Source: VXNJ01 sp009840625 (lineage in GTDB: Bacteria; Chloroflexota; UBA11872; VXNJ01). From it: a stretch of 64,000 nucleotides of DNA. The DNA lies in NCBI GenBank assembly GCA_965207915.1, contig OZ242304.1:1550001-1614000 (forward strand), given 5' to 3'. Shown in pieces: positions 1-8,280 of this stretch. How positions within the stretch are numbered: position 1 is the first letter of the stretch; each line of letters begins with the position of its first letter. Below the pieces are notes generated by a model, which was given only the letters and a program-made list of their open reading frames with translations, was not told where the DNA came from and did not search any database. Both the position numbers and the translations under genes were made by a program.

Positions 1-290
1 GCCGCCGGACCGAAGCTCGAGCAAGTAAGCAGCACCGCGTCGGCCCCGGCCGTTTCGCCGTAGCGGACCAAGCTGGCCAGCCGGTCGAGCAGTTCGGGAG
101 CCACCTCGCCGCCATTGGCGCCGAGGTCGGACAGCAACGAGTCATCCAAAATGTTGGACAGTTGGGCTTCCGGGTATAGCTCGGCGAACGCCTGGTTGAT
201 GGGCTCGACCGCCAGTTCGGTGGCGTGTACGAGCGCAATTCGGGCTGGCAATTCGGTACCGGCTAGGTGCGTTGAGGCGAAAGACAACAT
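1..290 (-). CDS. Asp/Glu racemase-family protein, 5' part only
   Basis: Reading the minus strand from an ATG at 290-288 gives 96 codons with no stop before the window edge, so only the N-terminal part is present. The segment RIALVHAT near residue 17, the acidic stretch NILDDSLLSDL and the cysteine motif LLTCSSFGPA match the first half of aspartate/glutamate (hydantoin) racemase-family proteins. The cysteine in LLTCSS would be the first catalytic cysteine. The substrate cannot be told from this fragment. The gene is divergent from nfo, with about 50 bp between their starts. The ATG is followed by TTG and a longer-than-usual leader, so the start is uncertain. Confidence 0.7.
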   Translation of the reverse strand, partial: MLSFASTHLAGTELPARIALVHATELAVEPINQAFAELYPEAQLSNILDDSLLSDLGANGGEVAPELLDRLASLVRYGETAGADAVLLTCSSFGPA

Positions 291-342
291 GTCATTTGAA
301 ATTTTATTGGCCCTCCCAATAGCGCGCCCGCGCGGGCATTGA

Positions 343-1287
343 ATGGCGACCGCCCGCCCGCTGGGAGCGCACGTCTCGGCGACCGCCGCCAACAACTTCG
401 GCCTGGACCGCATGGCCGAGCTGGGAATCGGGTGCGCGCAGGTGTTCGGCACCAACAAGATGCAGTGGAAGGCCCGCACCTACCGCCCGGAGCAAATCGC
501 CCGGTTCCGGCGTACCGCCGCCGACGCCGGGGTCGGACCGATTTTTTCGCACGGTATTTACCTGGCGAACTTTGGTTCGCGCGAAGCCAATCCGCCGGTC
601 TGGGAAAAATCAATCGCCGCCACGATCGCGGGACTTTCTATCTGTGAGACGCTCGGCCACGAAGGCCTCATAGTCCACCTGGGAAGCAACTACGGGTTGG
701 GATTCGACGGCGTCCTGGACTCCGTCGTGGACGCGCTGGGCCGGGTACTGGCCGAACACGCCGGATCGGCCCGGCTGATCCTGGAAAACGCCGCCGGCAG
801 CGCCCGCATCATCGGCGGACGGGTGTCGGAACTCGGGCGGGTGATCGACGGGCTGGGCGGGGACCCCCGTTTGGGAGTCTGCATCGATACCGCGCACGCG
901 TTTGCGTTCGGCTACGATCTGCGCCAGAGTTCCGGGATCGGCGGGCTCGCCGACGACATTGACCGTTCCGGGATCGGCGACCGCCTGCAGGTGATGCACG
1001 TTAATGATTCGAAGGTCGATTGCGGTCAGCTGCGCGACCGCCACGCGAACCTGGGCGAGGGTTTTATCGGAATCGACGGCATAGCCCAGACCGTGCGCCA
1101 CCCGCTGTTCGCCGGACTCCCGCTTGTACTCGAAACGCCGGGGTTTTCGGGCGGCGGCCCGGACGCGGCCAATGTGGCGTTGCTGGAGATTGCGGCGGGA
1201 CGCCGCCAGGGTGACCCGGATGAGATCGTGGAATTGGCCCGACAGGGCGAATTTGCGGTCCCGGACGAGGTTTCGCCGGACCAATAG
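343..1287 (+). CDS. nfo: Endonuclease IV (AP endonuclease family 2)
   Basis: This 314-aa protein is a zinc-dependent apurinic/apyrimidinic endonuclease of base-excision repair. It cuts 5' of abasic sites. Family hallmarks run in order: GAHVS at the N-terminus, a metal-ligand histidine in IVHLGS near residue 110, LILENAAGS (metal-ligand Glu), CIDTAHAFAFGYD (Asp and His ligands), HVNDSK, RHANLGEGFIG (His ligand), and LETPG near the C-terminus. Length is normal for the family (about 280-310). The ATG at 343 follows a TGA-containing leader. No partner gene is next to it: the upstream gene is divergent and the ribosomal-protein operon begins about 115 bp downstream. Confidence 0.95.
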   Translation: MATARPLGAHVSATAANNFGLDRMAELGIGCAQVFGTNKMQWKARTYRPEQIARFRRTAADAGVGPIFSHGIYLANFGSREANPPVWEKSIAATIAGLSICETLGHEGLIVHLGSNYGLGFDGVLDSVVDALGRVLAEHAGSARLILENAAGSARIIGGRVSELGRVIDGLGGDPRLGVCIDTAHAFAFGYDLRQSSGIGGLADDIDRSGIGDRLQVMHVNDSKVDCGQLRDRHANLGEGFIGIDGIAQTVRHPLFAGLPLVLETPGFSGGGPDAANVALLEIAAGRRQGDPDEIVELARQGEFAVPDEVSPDQ

Positions 1288-1330
1288 GGCCCGCCTTCAA
1301 ACAGGCCGTCGGCGACCCTCTCCCAAGAAG

Positions 1331-1355
1331 GGAACCGCGCCAACCGTGCTAGAAT
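1331..1355 (+). promoter_or_regulatory. Candidate promoter of the rpmI-rplT-pheST operon
   Basis: TAGAAT at 1350-1355 lies about 50 bp upstream of the rpmI GTG and could be a -10 box. There is no TTGACA-like -35 at 17 bp. The block GGAACCGCG (1331-1339) upstream, and TAGAATCGCCC itself, recur almost unchanged upstream of tRNA-Glu at 59920-59950, which is why I mark it. This is inference from position and recurrence. Confidence 0.35.
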
Positions 1356-1403
1356 CGCCCCTGTTTTGCCCGCCCCGGTTTAGCCGCACACCCAGGTATT
1401 ACT

Positions 1404-1607
1404 GTGCCGAAAATAAAAACCCGCAAAGCGGCGGCCAAGCGCATCCGCGTGACCCGCAATGGCAAGATGCTGCACGCCAAAGGCACCGCCGGCCACCTGC
1501 GCGGTAAGAAAAGCTACCGCGCGCGCAAGGCAAAGCACGTCCCGCGCAAGCTCTCGCCCGCGTTCGCCAAGCGCGTCCGGGCGATGCTGAACCCCAAATC
1601 GCTTTAA
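1404..1607 (+). CDS. rpmI: 50S ribosomal protein L35
   Basis: A 67-aa, strongly basic protein starting at GTG 1404. It opens with PKIKTRKAAAKR and contains RNGKMLHAKGTAGHL and RARKAKHVP, all typical of bacterial L35 of the large subunit. It lies 22 bp before rplT, and pheS-pheT follow, so this is the widespread L35-L20-PheST cluster without infC directly upstream. No L20-binding autoregulatory leader could be recognised in the short upstream region. Confidence 0.96.
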   Translation: MPKIKTRKAAAKRIRVTRNGKMLHAKGTAGHLRGKKSYRARKAKHVPRKLSPAFAKRVRAMLNPKSL

Positions 1608-1629
1608 CCGCTAAAACAAGCAAGCACTA

Positions 1630-1989
1630 ATGGCCCGAGCAACCAATGCCGTCGCCCGGCATCGCCGACACCGCCGCCTGATAAAGCTGGGCAAGGGGCG
1701 CTACGGTACCCGCCACCGCCTTTTCCGGGTGGCCAAGGAAGCCGAGCGGCACGCCCAGGACTACGCCTACATCGGGCGCCGGTTGCGCAAGCGCGACCTG
1801 CGCCGGCTGTGGATCATGCGGATCAATGCCGCCGCCCGGGCCAATGGCCTTCCCTACGGTCGCTTCATCGCCGGACTGCGCAAGGCCGAAATCGCGGTGG
1901 ACCGCAAGATGCTGGCCGAGCTGGCGGTCAAGCACCCGCGCGTGTTCGCCGTCCTCTGCGCCTCGGCCGCCAAGGCCCTGGCCGCCTAA
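1630..1989 (+). CDS. rplT: 50S ribosomal protein L20
   Basis: A 119-aa basic protein of the normal length for L20, an early-assembly 23S rRNA binder. It starts MARATNAVARHRRHRR and contains KGRYGTRH, the DYAYIGRRLRKRDLRRLWI block and INAAARANGLPYGRFI, all conserved in the family. Translation would follow directly from rpmI (22-bp gap) and precede pheS (48-bp gap), consistent with co-transcription. Confidence 0.97.
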   Translation: MARATNAVARHRRHRRLIKLGKGRYGTRHRLFRVAKEAERHAQDYAYIGRRLRKRDLRRLWIMRINAAARANGLPYGRFIAGLRKAEIAVDRKMLAELAVKHPRVFAVLCASAAKALAA

Positions 1990-2037
1990 CCGCACGTACG
2001 GGCGAATCGGGCAACCTCCCCGATACAGCAGATTCCC

Positions 2038-3060
2038 ATGCAAGACCGCCTGGCGGAACTGACCGCCCGCGCCGCCGCCGAGCTGGCGACGACCGAGCGG
2101 GCCGGCCTGGAAGATTGGCGGTTGGCCTACCTGGGCCGTTCCGGCGAACTCACTGCGCTGCTGCGCCAGATCGGCAAACTGCCGGCCTCAGAGCGCCCTG
2201 AAGCCGGCCGCGCCGCCAATGCCGTGCGCGACGAATTGACCCAGGCCCTGGAGGAACGACGCCGCCAGCTGGCGCGATCGGGCCTAGAGCCGCTGGACGT
2301 GACCATGCCCGGGTTTGCCGCCCGCACCGGCGGTCTGCACCCGATCACGGCCACCATCAACGAGATTCGCCAGGTGCTGGCGCGGATCGGCTTTCGCAGC
2401 GTGGCCAGTACGGAAGTCGAATCCGACGACTACAACTTCTCAAAGCTCAACATTCCCGAGGGCCATCCGGCCCGCGCGATGTGGGACACGTTTTTCATCG
2501 ATGCGCCCGGTTATCCCGGCCGGATGCTGCTGCGCACCCACACCTCACCGGCCCAGGCGCGGGTCATGGAGCAGATTCCGCCTCCGGTGCGGATCATCGT
2601 TCCGGGCAAGGTCTTCCGTTATGAGGACGTCGACGCTTCGCACGAGGCGATGTTCCATCAGGTCGAGGGACTGGCCATCGATACCGGCATTACCATGGCC
2701 GATCTGCGCGGCACGCTCGAATTCTGCGTGCGTGCGATGTTCGGACACGATCGCAAGGTCCGGATCCGCGGTAGCTATTTCCCCTTCACCGAACCCTCAT
2801 GCGAAGCCGACATGTCCTGCCCGTTCTGTCGGCAACGCGGTTGCCGGGTGTGCGGGAACTCGGGCTGGGTGGAACTTTTGGGCGCCGGCATGGTCCATCC
2901 GAACGTGCTTGCCAAGGTTGGCTACGACCCGGATCGTTACTGCGGATTTGCATTCGGTATGGGCGTTGAACGGATAGCTATGATCCGGCACGGGATCGAC
3001 GACATCCGGCACTTCTATCGCAACGACCTGCGCTTCCTGCGCCAGTTCGCAACCATCTGA
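2038..3060 (+). CDS. pheS: Phenylalanine--tRNA ligase alpha subunit
   Basis: This 340-aa protein is the catalytic alpha subunit of the alpha2-beta2 synthetase that charges tRNA-Phe. Class II motifs are visible: motif 2 around residues 195-215 (VFRYEDVDASHEAMFHQVEG) and motif 3 around 302-314 (GFAFGMGVERIAM). A cysteine-rich insertion near residues 255-272 (CPFCRQRGCRVC) precedes GAGMVHPNVL, as in many bacterial PheS sequences. The N-terminal 100 residues would form the coiled-coil arm. The stop is 12 bp before pheT, so the subunits are made from one message. Confidence 0.97.
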   Translation: MQDRLAELTARAAAELATTERAGLEDWRLAYLGRSGELTALLRQIGKLPASERPEAGRAANAVRDELTQALEERRRQLARSGLEPLDVTMPGFAARTGGLHPITATINEIRQVLARIGFRSVASTEVESDDYNFSKLNIPEGHPARAMWDTFFIDAPGYPGRMLLRTHTSPAQARVMEQIPPPVRIIVPGKVFRYEDVDASHEAMFHQVEGLAIDTGITMADLRGTLEFCVRAMFGHDRKVRIRGSYFPFTEPSCEADMSCPFCRQRGCRVCGNSGWVELLGAGMVHPNVLAKVGYDPDRYCGFAFGMGVERIAMIRHGIDDIRHFYRNDLRFLRQFATI

Positions 3061-3072
3061 AGGCCGTCCGGG

Positions 3073-5526
3073 ATGCGCGTACCACTGCTCTGGCTGGCCG
3101 ATTACGTCGACCTCGAAGTCGGCGCGGAGGCGGTTGCCGAGCGGCTCACGATGGCGGGCATCGAAGTCGGGCGCGTCGAATCGGTCGGCGCGCATTGGGG
3201 TGCGGCCGTGCGGGTTGGCGAGGTGCTTTCGATCGACCCTCATCCCAACGCCGACCGGCTGCTGTTGGTGACCGTTGATTTCCGCGACGGGCAGATTCAG
3301 GTCGTAACCGGCGCAGCCAATTTCTCGGTCGGCGACCGGGTACCGCTGGCCCAGGTCGGGGCGATGCTCTACAACGCCTACAAAGAGGATCGACCGCTTG
3401 AGGAGCTCCGGCCGGCCAAGCTGCGCGGCGTGGAGAGCCGCGGGATGATCTGCTCCGGCGCAGAACTGGGAATTTCGGACGATCACTCTGGGATCCTGGT
3501 GCTCCCCCCGGATGCGCCGGTCGGTGCGGAACTGGGTACCTACCTGGGCGGAGAGGCAATCGAGCTGGACCTCAAACCCGACCGCGCCGACTGCCTTTCC
3601 ATGCTTGGCGTGGCCCGCTACGTGGCCGGCCTGTTCGAGCGCCCGTTCAAGAGTCCGCAGCTTGGCGATCACCGAATGCCGGAGCCACCCCCAGCGCTGG
3701 AGGTGTCGATCGAGGATTCCACCGACTGCCCGCGCTACTCGGTCGCCTATCTGACCGACATTCAGATCGGGCCGTCGCCGGATTGGCTGGCCAGACGCCT
3801 GGAGGCGGCCGGACAGCGTCCGATCAACAACATCGTCGACATCACCAACTTCGTCATGCTCGAGTACGGTCAGCCGCTGCACGCGTTCGACCGGGACAAA
3901 CTCGCCGGCGAATTTATCGGCGTGCGGCGCTCCCGCTCCGGCGAGGAGCTCCTGACGCTGGACCAGAATCTGCGCCAGCTCTCCGAGGAAGACCTGGTGA
4001 TCATCGATGCCGACGGGCCGGTCGGCCTGGCCGGGGTCATGGGCGGCTTCTCCTCCGAGGTCACCGCAGAAACCCGGACCATCCTGCTGGAATCGGCCAA
4101 CTTCTCGTCGCGCCGGATCCGCAACACCGCCCGCCGCCTGGGCCTGCCCAGCGAGGCGGCGCGGCGCTTTGAGCAGCGGCTCTCGCCGGAAACGACCGTC
4201 CCGGCCCTGCGCCGGGCGATCGGCTTGGCCGAGGAAATGGGCGCCGGTCGCGGACAGGACGTCTGGGCCGACGCGTACCCGGACCCGGAGCCCGAGCGGA
4301 AGATCAGGTTCGATCCGGGCCAGATAAAGCGCCTACTGGGCGTGGACTATCCGCGAGATGTCGTAATCGACGCGCTGCGGCGGGCCGGATTCGATGTTGC
4401 CGAAACCGAAACAGAGCTCGACGTTGCGGTGCCCCACTACCGGGGCGATGTCTCCGGTTCCGCGGACCTGGTGGAGGAAGTGGCGGCCATGATCGGGTTC
4501 GATTCGATACCGGCCAGCCTGCCCAGCGGCGGGCTGCCCGACGTGGTTCCACTCGAATATGACGACCGAATCGAGCTCGCCCGCAACGCGATGGTCGCGG
4601 CCGGGTACCAGGAGGCAATCACCTACACCTTGACCAGCCCGGAGCGCCTCGCGGCCATCTACTGCGACCAGGACGCCGAAACCGACGACCTCGGCGCCCG
4701 GTTGGACGACCTGCTTATGCCCCGCGACGTGGTTCCCCTGGCGGTGCACAACCCGCTGCGGTCCGAGGAGAGCGTGCTCAAGACCTCCGCCCTGCCGCAC
4801 CTGCTGGAGGCGTTGTCGTCCAACGCCCGCTATTTCGAGGCCGACGTCGCCCTCTTTGAGATCGGCAAGATCTACATCCCGCGAAACGGGGAACTTCCCG
4901 ATGAACGTACCGTCCTAACCGCGCTGCTCGGGCCGCAGCTGAGCCTGCCGGCGCGGCAGGGTCAGCGGGCGTCAACTTTTTTCGATGCGCGCGGGGCAGC
5001 GGAGCAGGTTCTACGCAGGTTCAACCTGGTTGCGGGTTTCGCCCCCTGCGCGCATCCGGTTTTCTCGCCCGGACGGGCGGCCGCGATCAACATTGGCGAA
5101 ACCCTCATCGGCGCGGTCGGACAGCTGAATCCAGGGGTGCTCGAACGCTTTTCGCTGGACGGTGCCGCTCACGCGGTGCTGCTGAGCCTGGACCGGTTGC
5201 TGGGCTCATTCCCGGGACCGGCGCAGTTCGCCGACCTCCCGCGCTATCCGGCAGTCCTGCGCGATCTCTCGATCGTGATCGATCCGACCCACCCTTCGTC
5301 CGCGGTCGAAGACTTGATCCGCAGTTCCGGCCGACCGCTGATCGAATCGGCGCGGTTGGTGGACGAATACCGCGGCGACCAGGTGCCGGAGGGCATGCGC
5401 GGACTCACCTACGCCATCACCTACCGCGATGCGGGCAAGACTCTGACCGAGAAAGCGGTCGAGCGCCGCCACCGCGGAGTGGTGAAGGCCCTGGGAGCAA
5501 AGTTCGGCGCCAAGCTGCGCGCCTAA
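3073..5526 (+). CDS. pheT: Phenylalanine--tRNA ligase beta subunit
   Basis: An 817-aa non-catalytic beta subunit, near the usual length. An N-terminal EMAP-like tRNA-binding OB domain is visible around residues 40-150 (DPHPNADRLLLVTVD, VVTGAANF). The B3/4 editing domain follows (INNIVDITNFVMLEYGQPLHAFD, then LAGVMGG around residues 320-325). Next comes a B5 domain near 410-480. At the C-terminus is an FDX-ACB domain from about 720 (PRYPAVLRDLSIVID, LTYAITYRDAGKTLTE). Start is ATG at 3073, with the upstream CGTCCGGG giving only a weak ribosome site. It closes the rpmI-rplT-pheS-pheT run. Confidence 0.97.
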   Translation: MRVPLLWLADYVDLEVGAEAVAERLTMAGIEVGRVESVGAHWGAAVRVGEVLSIDPHPNADRLLLVTVDFRDGQIQVVTGAANFSVGDRVPLAQVGAMLYNAYKEDRPLEELRPAKLRGVESRGMICSGAELGISDDHSGILVLPPDAPVGAELGTYLGGEAIELDLKPDRADCLSMLGVARYVAGLFERPFKSPQLGDHRMPEPPPALEVSIEDSTDCPRYSVAYLTDIQIGPSPDWLARRLEAAGQRPINNIVDITNFVMLEYGQPLHAFDRDKLAGEFIGVRRSRSGEELLTLDQNLRQLSEEDLVIIDADGPVGLAGVMGGFSSEVTAETRTILLESANFSSRRIRNTARRLGLPSEAARRFEQRLSPETTVPALRRAIGLAEEMGAGRGQDVWADAYPDPEPERKIRFDPGQIKRLLGVDYPRDVVIDALRRAGFDVAETETELDVAVPHYRGDVSGSADLVEEVAAMIGFDSIPASLPSGGLPDVVPLEYDDRIELARNAMVAAGYQEAITYTLTSPERLAAIYCDQDAETDDLGARLDDLLMPRDVVPLAVHNPLRSEESVLKTSALPHLLEALSSNARYFEADVALFEIGKIYIPRNGELPDERTVLTALLGPQLSLPARQGQRASTFFDARGAAEQVLRRFNLVAGFAPCAHPVFSPGRAAAINIGETLIGAVGQLNPGVLERFSLDGAAHAVLLSLDRLLGSFPGPAQFADLPRYPAVLRDLSIVIDPTHPSSAVEDLIRSSGRPLIESARLVDEYRGDQVPEGMRGLTYAITYRDAGKTLTEKAVERRHRGVVKALGAKFGAKLRA

Positions 5527-5544
5527 AGCGCGGCAGCCCAAACG

Positions 5545-5856
5545 ATGGAAGTAGTGTTCTTCCTGCTGCTGGCCGGCGCGGCGGCGGCGTTCAGCTGGGG
5601 TCTCATCAAGCGCGAATGGGGCTGGTTCCTGCTGGCCGGGTTCCTGGCGGTGTCCTTCGCGATGCTCTTGCCGGTCAGCAGTCCGACCGCCCTGGTGGCT
5701 CTGCTGGGCCTATTTAGCTGGACCGGAGGGATCCTGATGCGCTACCGGCGCGGCCGCGGGCAGCTTTTTGATTCGATGCTGCTGGCAATGCCGGCGCTGC
5801 TGGCCTACTTCCGCTTCGTCGACGTCTACGGCGGCTGGATCAGAGGGCATTTCTAG
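5545..5856 (+). CDS. Small membrane protein, function unknown
   Basis: A 103-aa protein with about three or four hydrophobic segments (residues 2-20, 27-42, 48-65 and 78-92) and an RYRRGRGQ basic turn between the last two. I do not recognise a family. It starts 18 bp after pheT and ends one base before the GTG of the next gene, so it is probably translated from the same transcript. No catalytic residues can be suggested. Confidence 0.6.
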   Translation: MEVVFFLLLAGAAAAFSWGLIKREWGWFLLAGFLAVSFAMLLPVSSPTALVALLGLFSWTGGILMRYRRGRGQLFDSMLLAMPALLAYFRFVDVYGGWIRGHF

Positions 5857-5857
5857 A

Positions 5858-6286
5858 GTGCCGAATGCTTGCGACGGAGAGTCTTCGCCGATTGTCCACC
5901 GCGAGCTGATCAGGGCGCGGTTCACCGATGCCGACGCCCAGGGCGCCGTTCACCATTCGACCTACGTGAAGTGGCTCGAGGAAGCCAGGCTGGGCTGGTT
6001 GCGCAGCTGCGGCATCCCCTACCGCGAGACGTTCGCGGGGCGCGGCTTGGCGATCGTGGTCGCCGAGCTCTCCCTCAAATTCGTGAACCTGACTACTTTC
6101 GAGGATCAGATTCTGGTCTCGATTCGATTAGCCAAGGGCAACCGCGCGCGGCTCGACCTCGAATACGAACTGCACCGCGCCGGTGGCGAGCTGGTGGCCA
6201 CCGCCCGGACCAGGCTCGCATTCGTCGACGCCAACGGCCGCCCGATCCGCTTGCCGCGCGGACACCCGCTGCTGGAAATCCTCTGA
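5858..6286 (+). CDS. Acyl-CoA thioesterase, YbgC/4-hydroxybenzoyl-CoA type
   Basis: A 142-aa hotdog-fold protein. The N-terminal motif FTDADAQGAVHHSTYVKWLE, with ARLGWL following, is the signature of YbgC/FadM-like and 4-hydroxybenzoyl-CoA thioesterases. The aspartate in TDADAQG is the expected catalytic residue. I start it at GTG 5858, one base after the previous stop, because the longer frame would overlap that gene and has no homology signal there. The ring-cleavage-like genes nearby fit an aromatic-CoA substrate, but this is inference: YbgC relatives also act on ordinary acyl-CoAs. Confidence 0.8.
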   Translation: MPNACDGESSPIVHRELIRARFTDADAQGAVHHSTYVKWLEEARLGWLRSCGIPYRETFAGRGLAIVVAELSLKFVNLTTFEDQILVSIRLAKGNRARLDLEYELHRAGGELVATARTRLAFVDANGRPIRLPRGHPLLEIL

Positions 6287-6372
6287 CCGGGACCGCCACC
6301 CGTCGCCACCTATTGAATAATTCTGCGGATATGCCCGCGGGTTGGTCGGGACAAAGGGCGGGGAATTCCTAG

Positions 6373-7107
6373 ATGACGGAAAAGAAGTCCGCATTGGTCA
6401 TCAGCGCCCATGCGGCTGATTTTGTGTGGCGCTGCGGCGGAGCGATCGCCCTGCACCGGACGCTGGGCTATGAGCTGACCGTCGTTTGTCTGAGCTTCGG
6501 CGAGCGTGGCGAAAGCGCCAGTCTGTGGAAAAGCGGATCGCTGACCCTGGATCAGATCAAGGCCGAGCGCCGCGACGAGGCCGAAAACGCAGCCGCCGAA
6601 CTCGGCGTACACGAACTGGAGTTTCTCGATCTCGGCGACTACCCGCTGGTCATCGACCGCAGCGCAATGGACCGTCTGGTCGATATCGTCAGGTCGGTAC
6701 AACCCCGGTTCATGCTCTCGCATTCGCGTTACGACCCATACAACACCGATCACATGCACGCCACCAAGGCCGCCATCGAGGCCCGCATGATCGCCCAGGC
6801 CTGGGGGCACAATCCCGGTCAGAAGGTGCTCGGCGCACCGCAGCTCTACCTGTTCGAGCCCCACCAGACCGAACAAATGGGCTGGGTTCCTAACGTGTTC
6901 CTGGACGTAACGTCGGTCTGGGACCGGAAGCGCGCCGCAATCGAATGCATGAAGGGGCAGCAACATCTCTGGGACTACTACCAGAATGTTGCCGAAAACC
7001 GCGCCAATCACTTTCGGCGCAACTCCGGTGGCCAGGCCGGCGGGCGCCGGGCCCGCTACGCCGAGGGCTTCGAAGCCGTCTTTCCGCGATGCGTGGACGA
7101 ACTGTGA
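6373..7107 (+). CDS. PIG-L family hydrolase/hydratase, GalB-like (4-oxalomesaconate hydratase)
   Basis: A 244-aa member of the PIG-L/LmbE metalloprotein superfamily. The usual AHPDD motif is replaced by SAHAADFVWRCGGAIALH. That form is found in GalB, the 4-oxalomesaconate hydratase of gallate degradation in Pseudomonas. Further GalB-like blocks are VVCLSFGERGES, LSHSRYDPYNTDHMHA, FEPHQTEQ and FLDVTSVWDRK. GalB adds water to 4-oxalomesaconate to give 4-carboxy-4-hydroxy-2-oxoadipate. The next gene encodes a GalD-like tautomerase making its substrate, and the two lie less than 80 bp apart. The assignment is by recalled family similarity; catalysis is inferred. Confidence 0.8.
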   Translation: MTEKKSALVISAHAADFVWRCGGAIALHRTLGYELTVVCLSFGERGESASLWKSGSLTLDQIKAERRDEAENAAAELGVHELEFLDLGDYPLVIDRSAMDRLVDIVRSVQPRFMLSHSRYDPYNTDHMHATKAAIEARMIAQAWGHNPGQKVLGAPQLYLFEPHQTEQMGWVPNVFLDVTSVWDRKRAAIECMKGQQHLWDYYQNVAENRANHFRRNSGGQAGGRRARYAEGFEAVFPRCVDEL

Positions 7108-7179
7108 TTGGGGCGGCGGCCGGCATCGGGCGCGTCGCGCACCGCCCGCGCCCCGGGCACTTCCGGCGGGGGCCCAGCG

Positions 7180-8238
7180 GTGGCTGACTCCGCCCGCTGC
7201 ATGTGGATGCGCGGGGGGACCTCGAAAGGCGCATTCTTCCTGGCCGAGGACCTGCCGGCGGAGCCGGCCGAGCGGAGCGGCTTTCTCCTTTCGATCATGG
7301 GCTCGCCGGACGTGCGCCAGATCGACGGTATGGGCGGCGCCGATCCGCTTACGTCGAAGGTGGCGGTGGTGCGGACGTCCGATCGCCCGGGGATCGACGT
7401 CGACTACCTGTTCCTGCAGGTCGGGGTCGATACGCCGCTGGTCTCGGACTCACAGAACTGCGGGAACATGCTGGCCGGAGTCGGCCCGTTCGCAATCGAG
7501 CGGCGGCTGGTGGAGCCCGACGCCGACGTGACCCGGGTTTCAATTCACATGCAAAACACCGGGCAGGTGGCGGTGGCCACGGTGGAAACCCCCGCCGGCC
7601 GGGTCAATTACTACGGCGCTGCCACCCTGGACGGAGTGCCCGGCGGGGCGGCACCGGTGCCGCTGGAATTCAGGGACACTGCCGGTTCCACGTGCGGCAG
7701 CCTCCTGCCAACCGGGAACGTGATCGATGACGTCGCGGGACTTGCCGTGACCATGATCGACAACGGGATGCCCTGCGTGATCCTGGCCGCCGCCGACCTG
7801 GGCCTTAGCGGTCGCGAGACGCGCACCGAGTTGGAAGCCGACACCGAGCTCAAAAAGCGTCTGGAAGATATCCGGCTACGGTGTGGGCCGCTGATGAACC
7901 TGGGCCGCGTGGAGTCGAAAACGGTTCCGAAGATGACTCTGGTGAGTCCGGCGCGCGCCGGCGGGGCGATTTCGACGCGGACGTTCATCCCGCACCGCTG
8001 CCACGCCAGCATCGGCGTATTCGGTGCGGTCAGCGTCGCCACCGCGTGCCTGCTCGAAGGCTCGGTTGCCGCCGCCAGCGCGGACCTTCCGGCCGGATCG
8101 GCCAAGGAGCTGGACATCGAGCACCCCAGCGGGCGCGCCACGGTCCGGTTGATCCTAGACGCCGGCGGAGTGGTGGAAAGTGCCGCGATCCTGCGGACGG
8201 CGCGCAAGCTTTTTGACGGTACAGTCTTTGCCCGTTAG
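7180..8238 (+). CDS. PrpF-family isomerase, GalD-like (4-oxalomesaconate tautomerase)
   Basis: A 352-aa protein of the PrpF/diaminopimelate-epimerase fold. Near the N-terminus CMWMRGGTSKGAFFL is the family signature; QIDGMGGADPLTSKVAVV, SQNCGNM and MIDNGMPCVI follow. Members include 4-oxalomesaconate tautomerase (GalD) and methylaconitate isomerase. The GalB-like neighbour makes GalD the better choice. The frame is open back to TTG 7108, but the first 24 codons are an unrelated arginine/glycine-rich stretch. GTG 7180 has GGCGGGGG about 8 bases upstream and places the MRGG motif where the family has it, so I chose that start. Confidence 0.82.
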   Translation: MADSARCMWMRGGTSKGAFFLAEDLPAEPAERSGFLLSIMGSPDVRQIDGMGGADPLTSKVAVVRTSDRPGIDVDYLFLQVGVDTPLVSDSQNCGNMLAGVGPFAIERRLVEPDADVTRVSIHMQNTGQVAVATVETPAGRVNYYGAATLDGVPGGAAPVPLEFRDTAGSTCGSLLPTGNVIDDVAGLAVTMIDNGMPCVILAAADLGLSGRETRTELEADTELKKRLEDIRLRCGPLMNLGRVESKTVPKMTLVSPARAGGAISTRTFIPHRCHASIGVFGAVSVATACLLEGSVAAASADLPAGSAKELDIEHPSGRATVRLILDAGGVVESAAILRTARKLFDGTVFAR

Positions 8239-8280
8239 GCATTTGGCGATGAATCTAACCCGGAATTGCAGGTCGGCACG

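Noticed and set aside
1288..1403. L20-binding or T-box leader before rpmI-rplT-pheST
   Set aside because: The gap is about 115 bp and I saw neither a T-box sequence nor the structure expected for an L20 site.
2797..3882. Long minus-strand frame of 361 codons opposite pheS/pheT
   Set aside because: It is a high-GC shadow: pheT has full family domains on the plus strand and this frame has no recognisable motifs.
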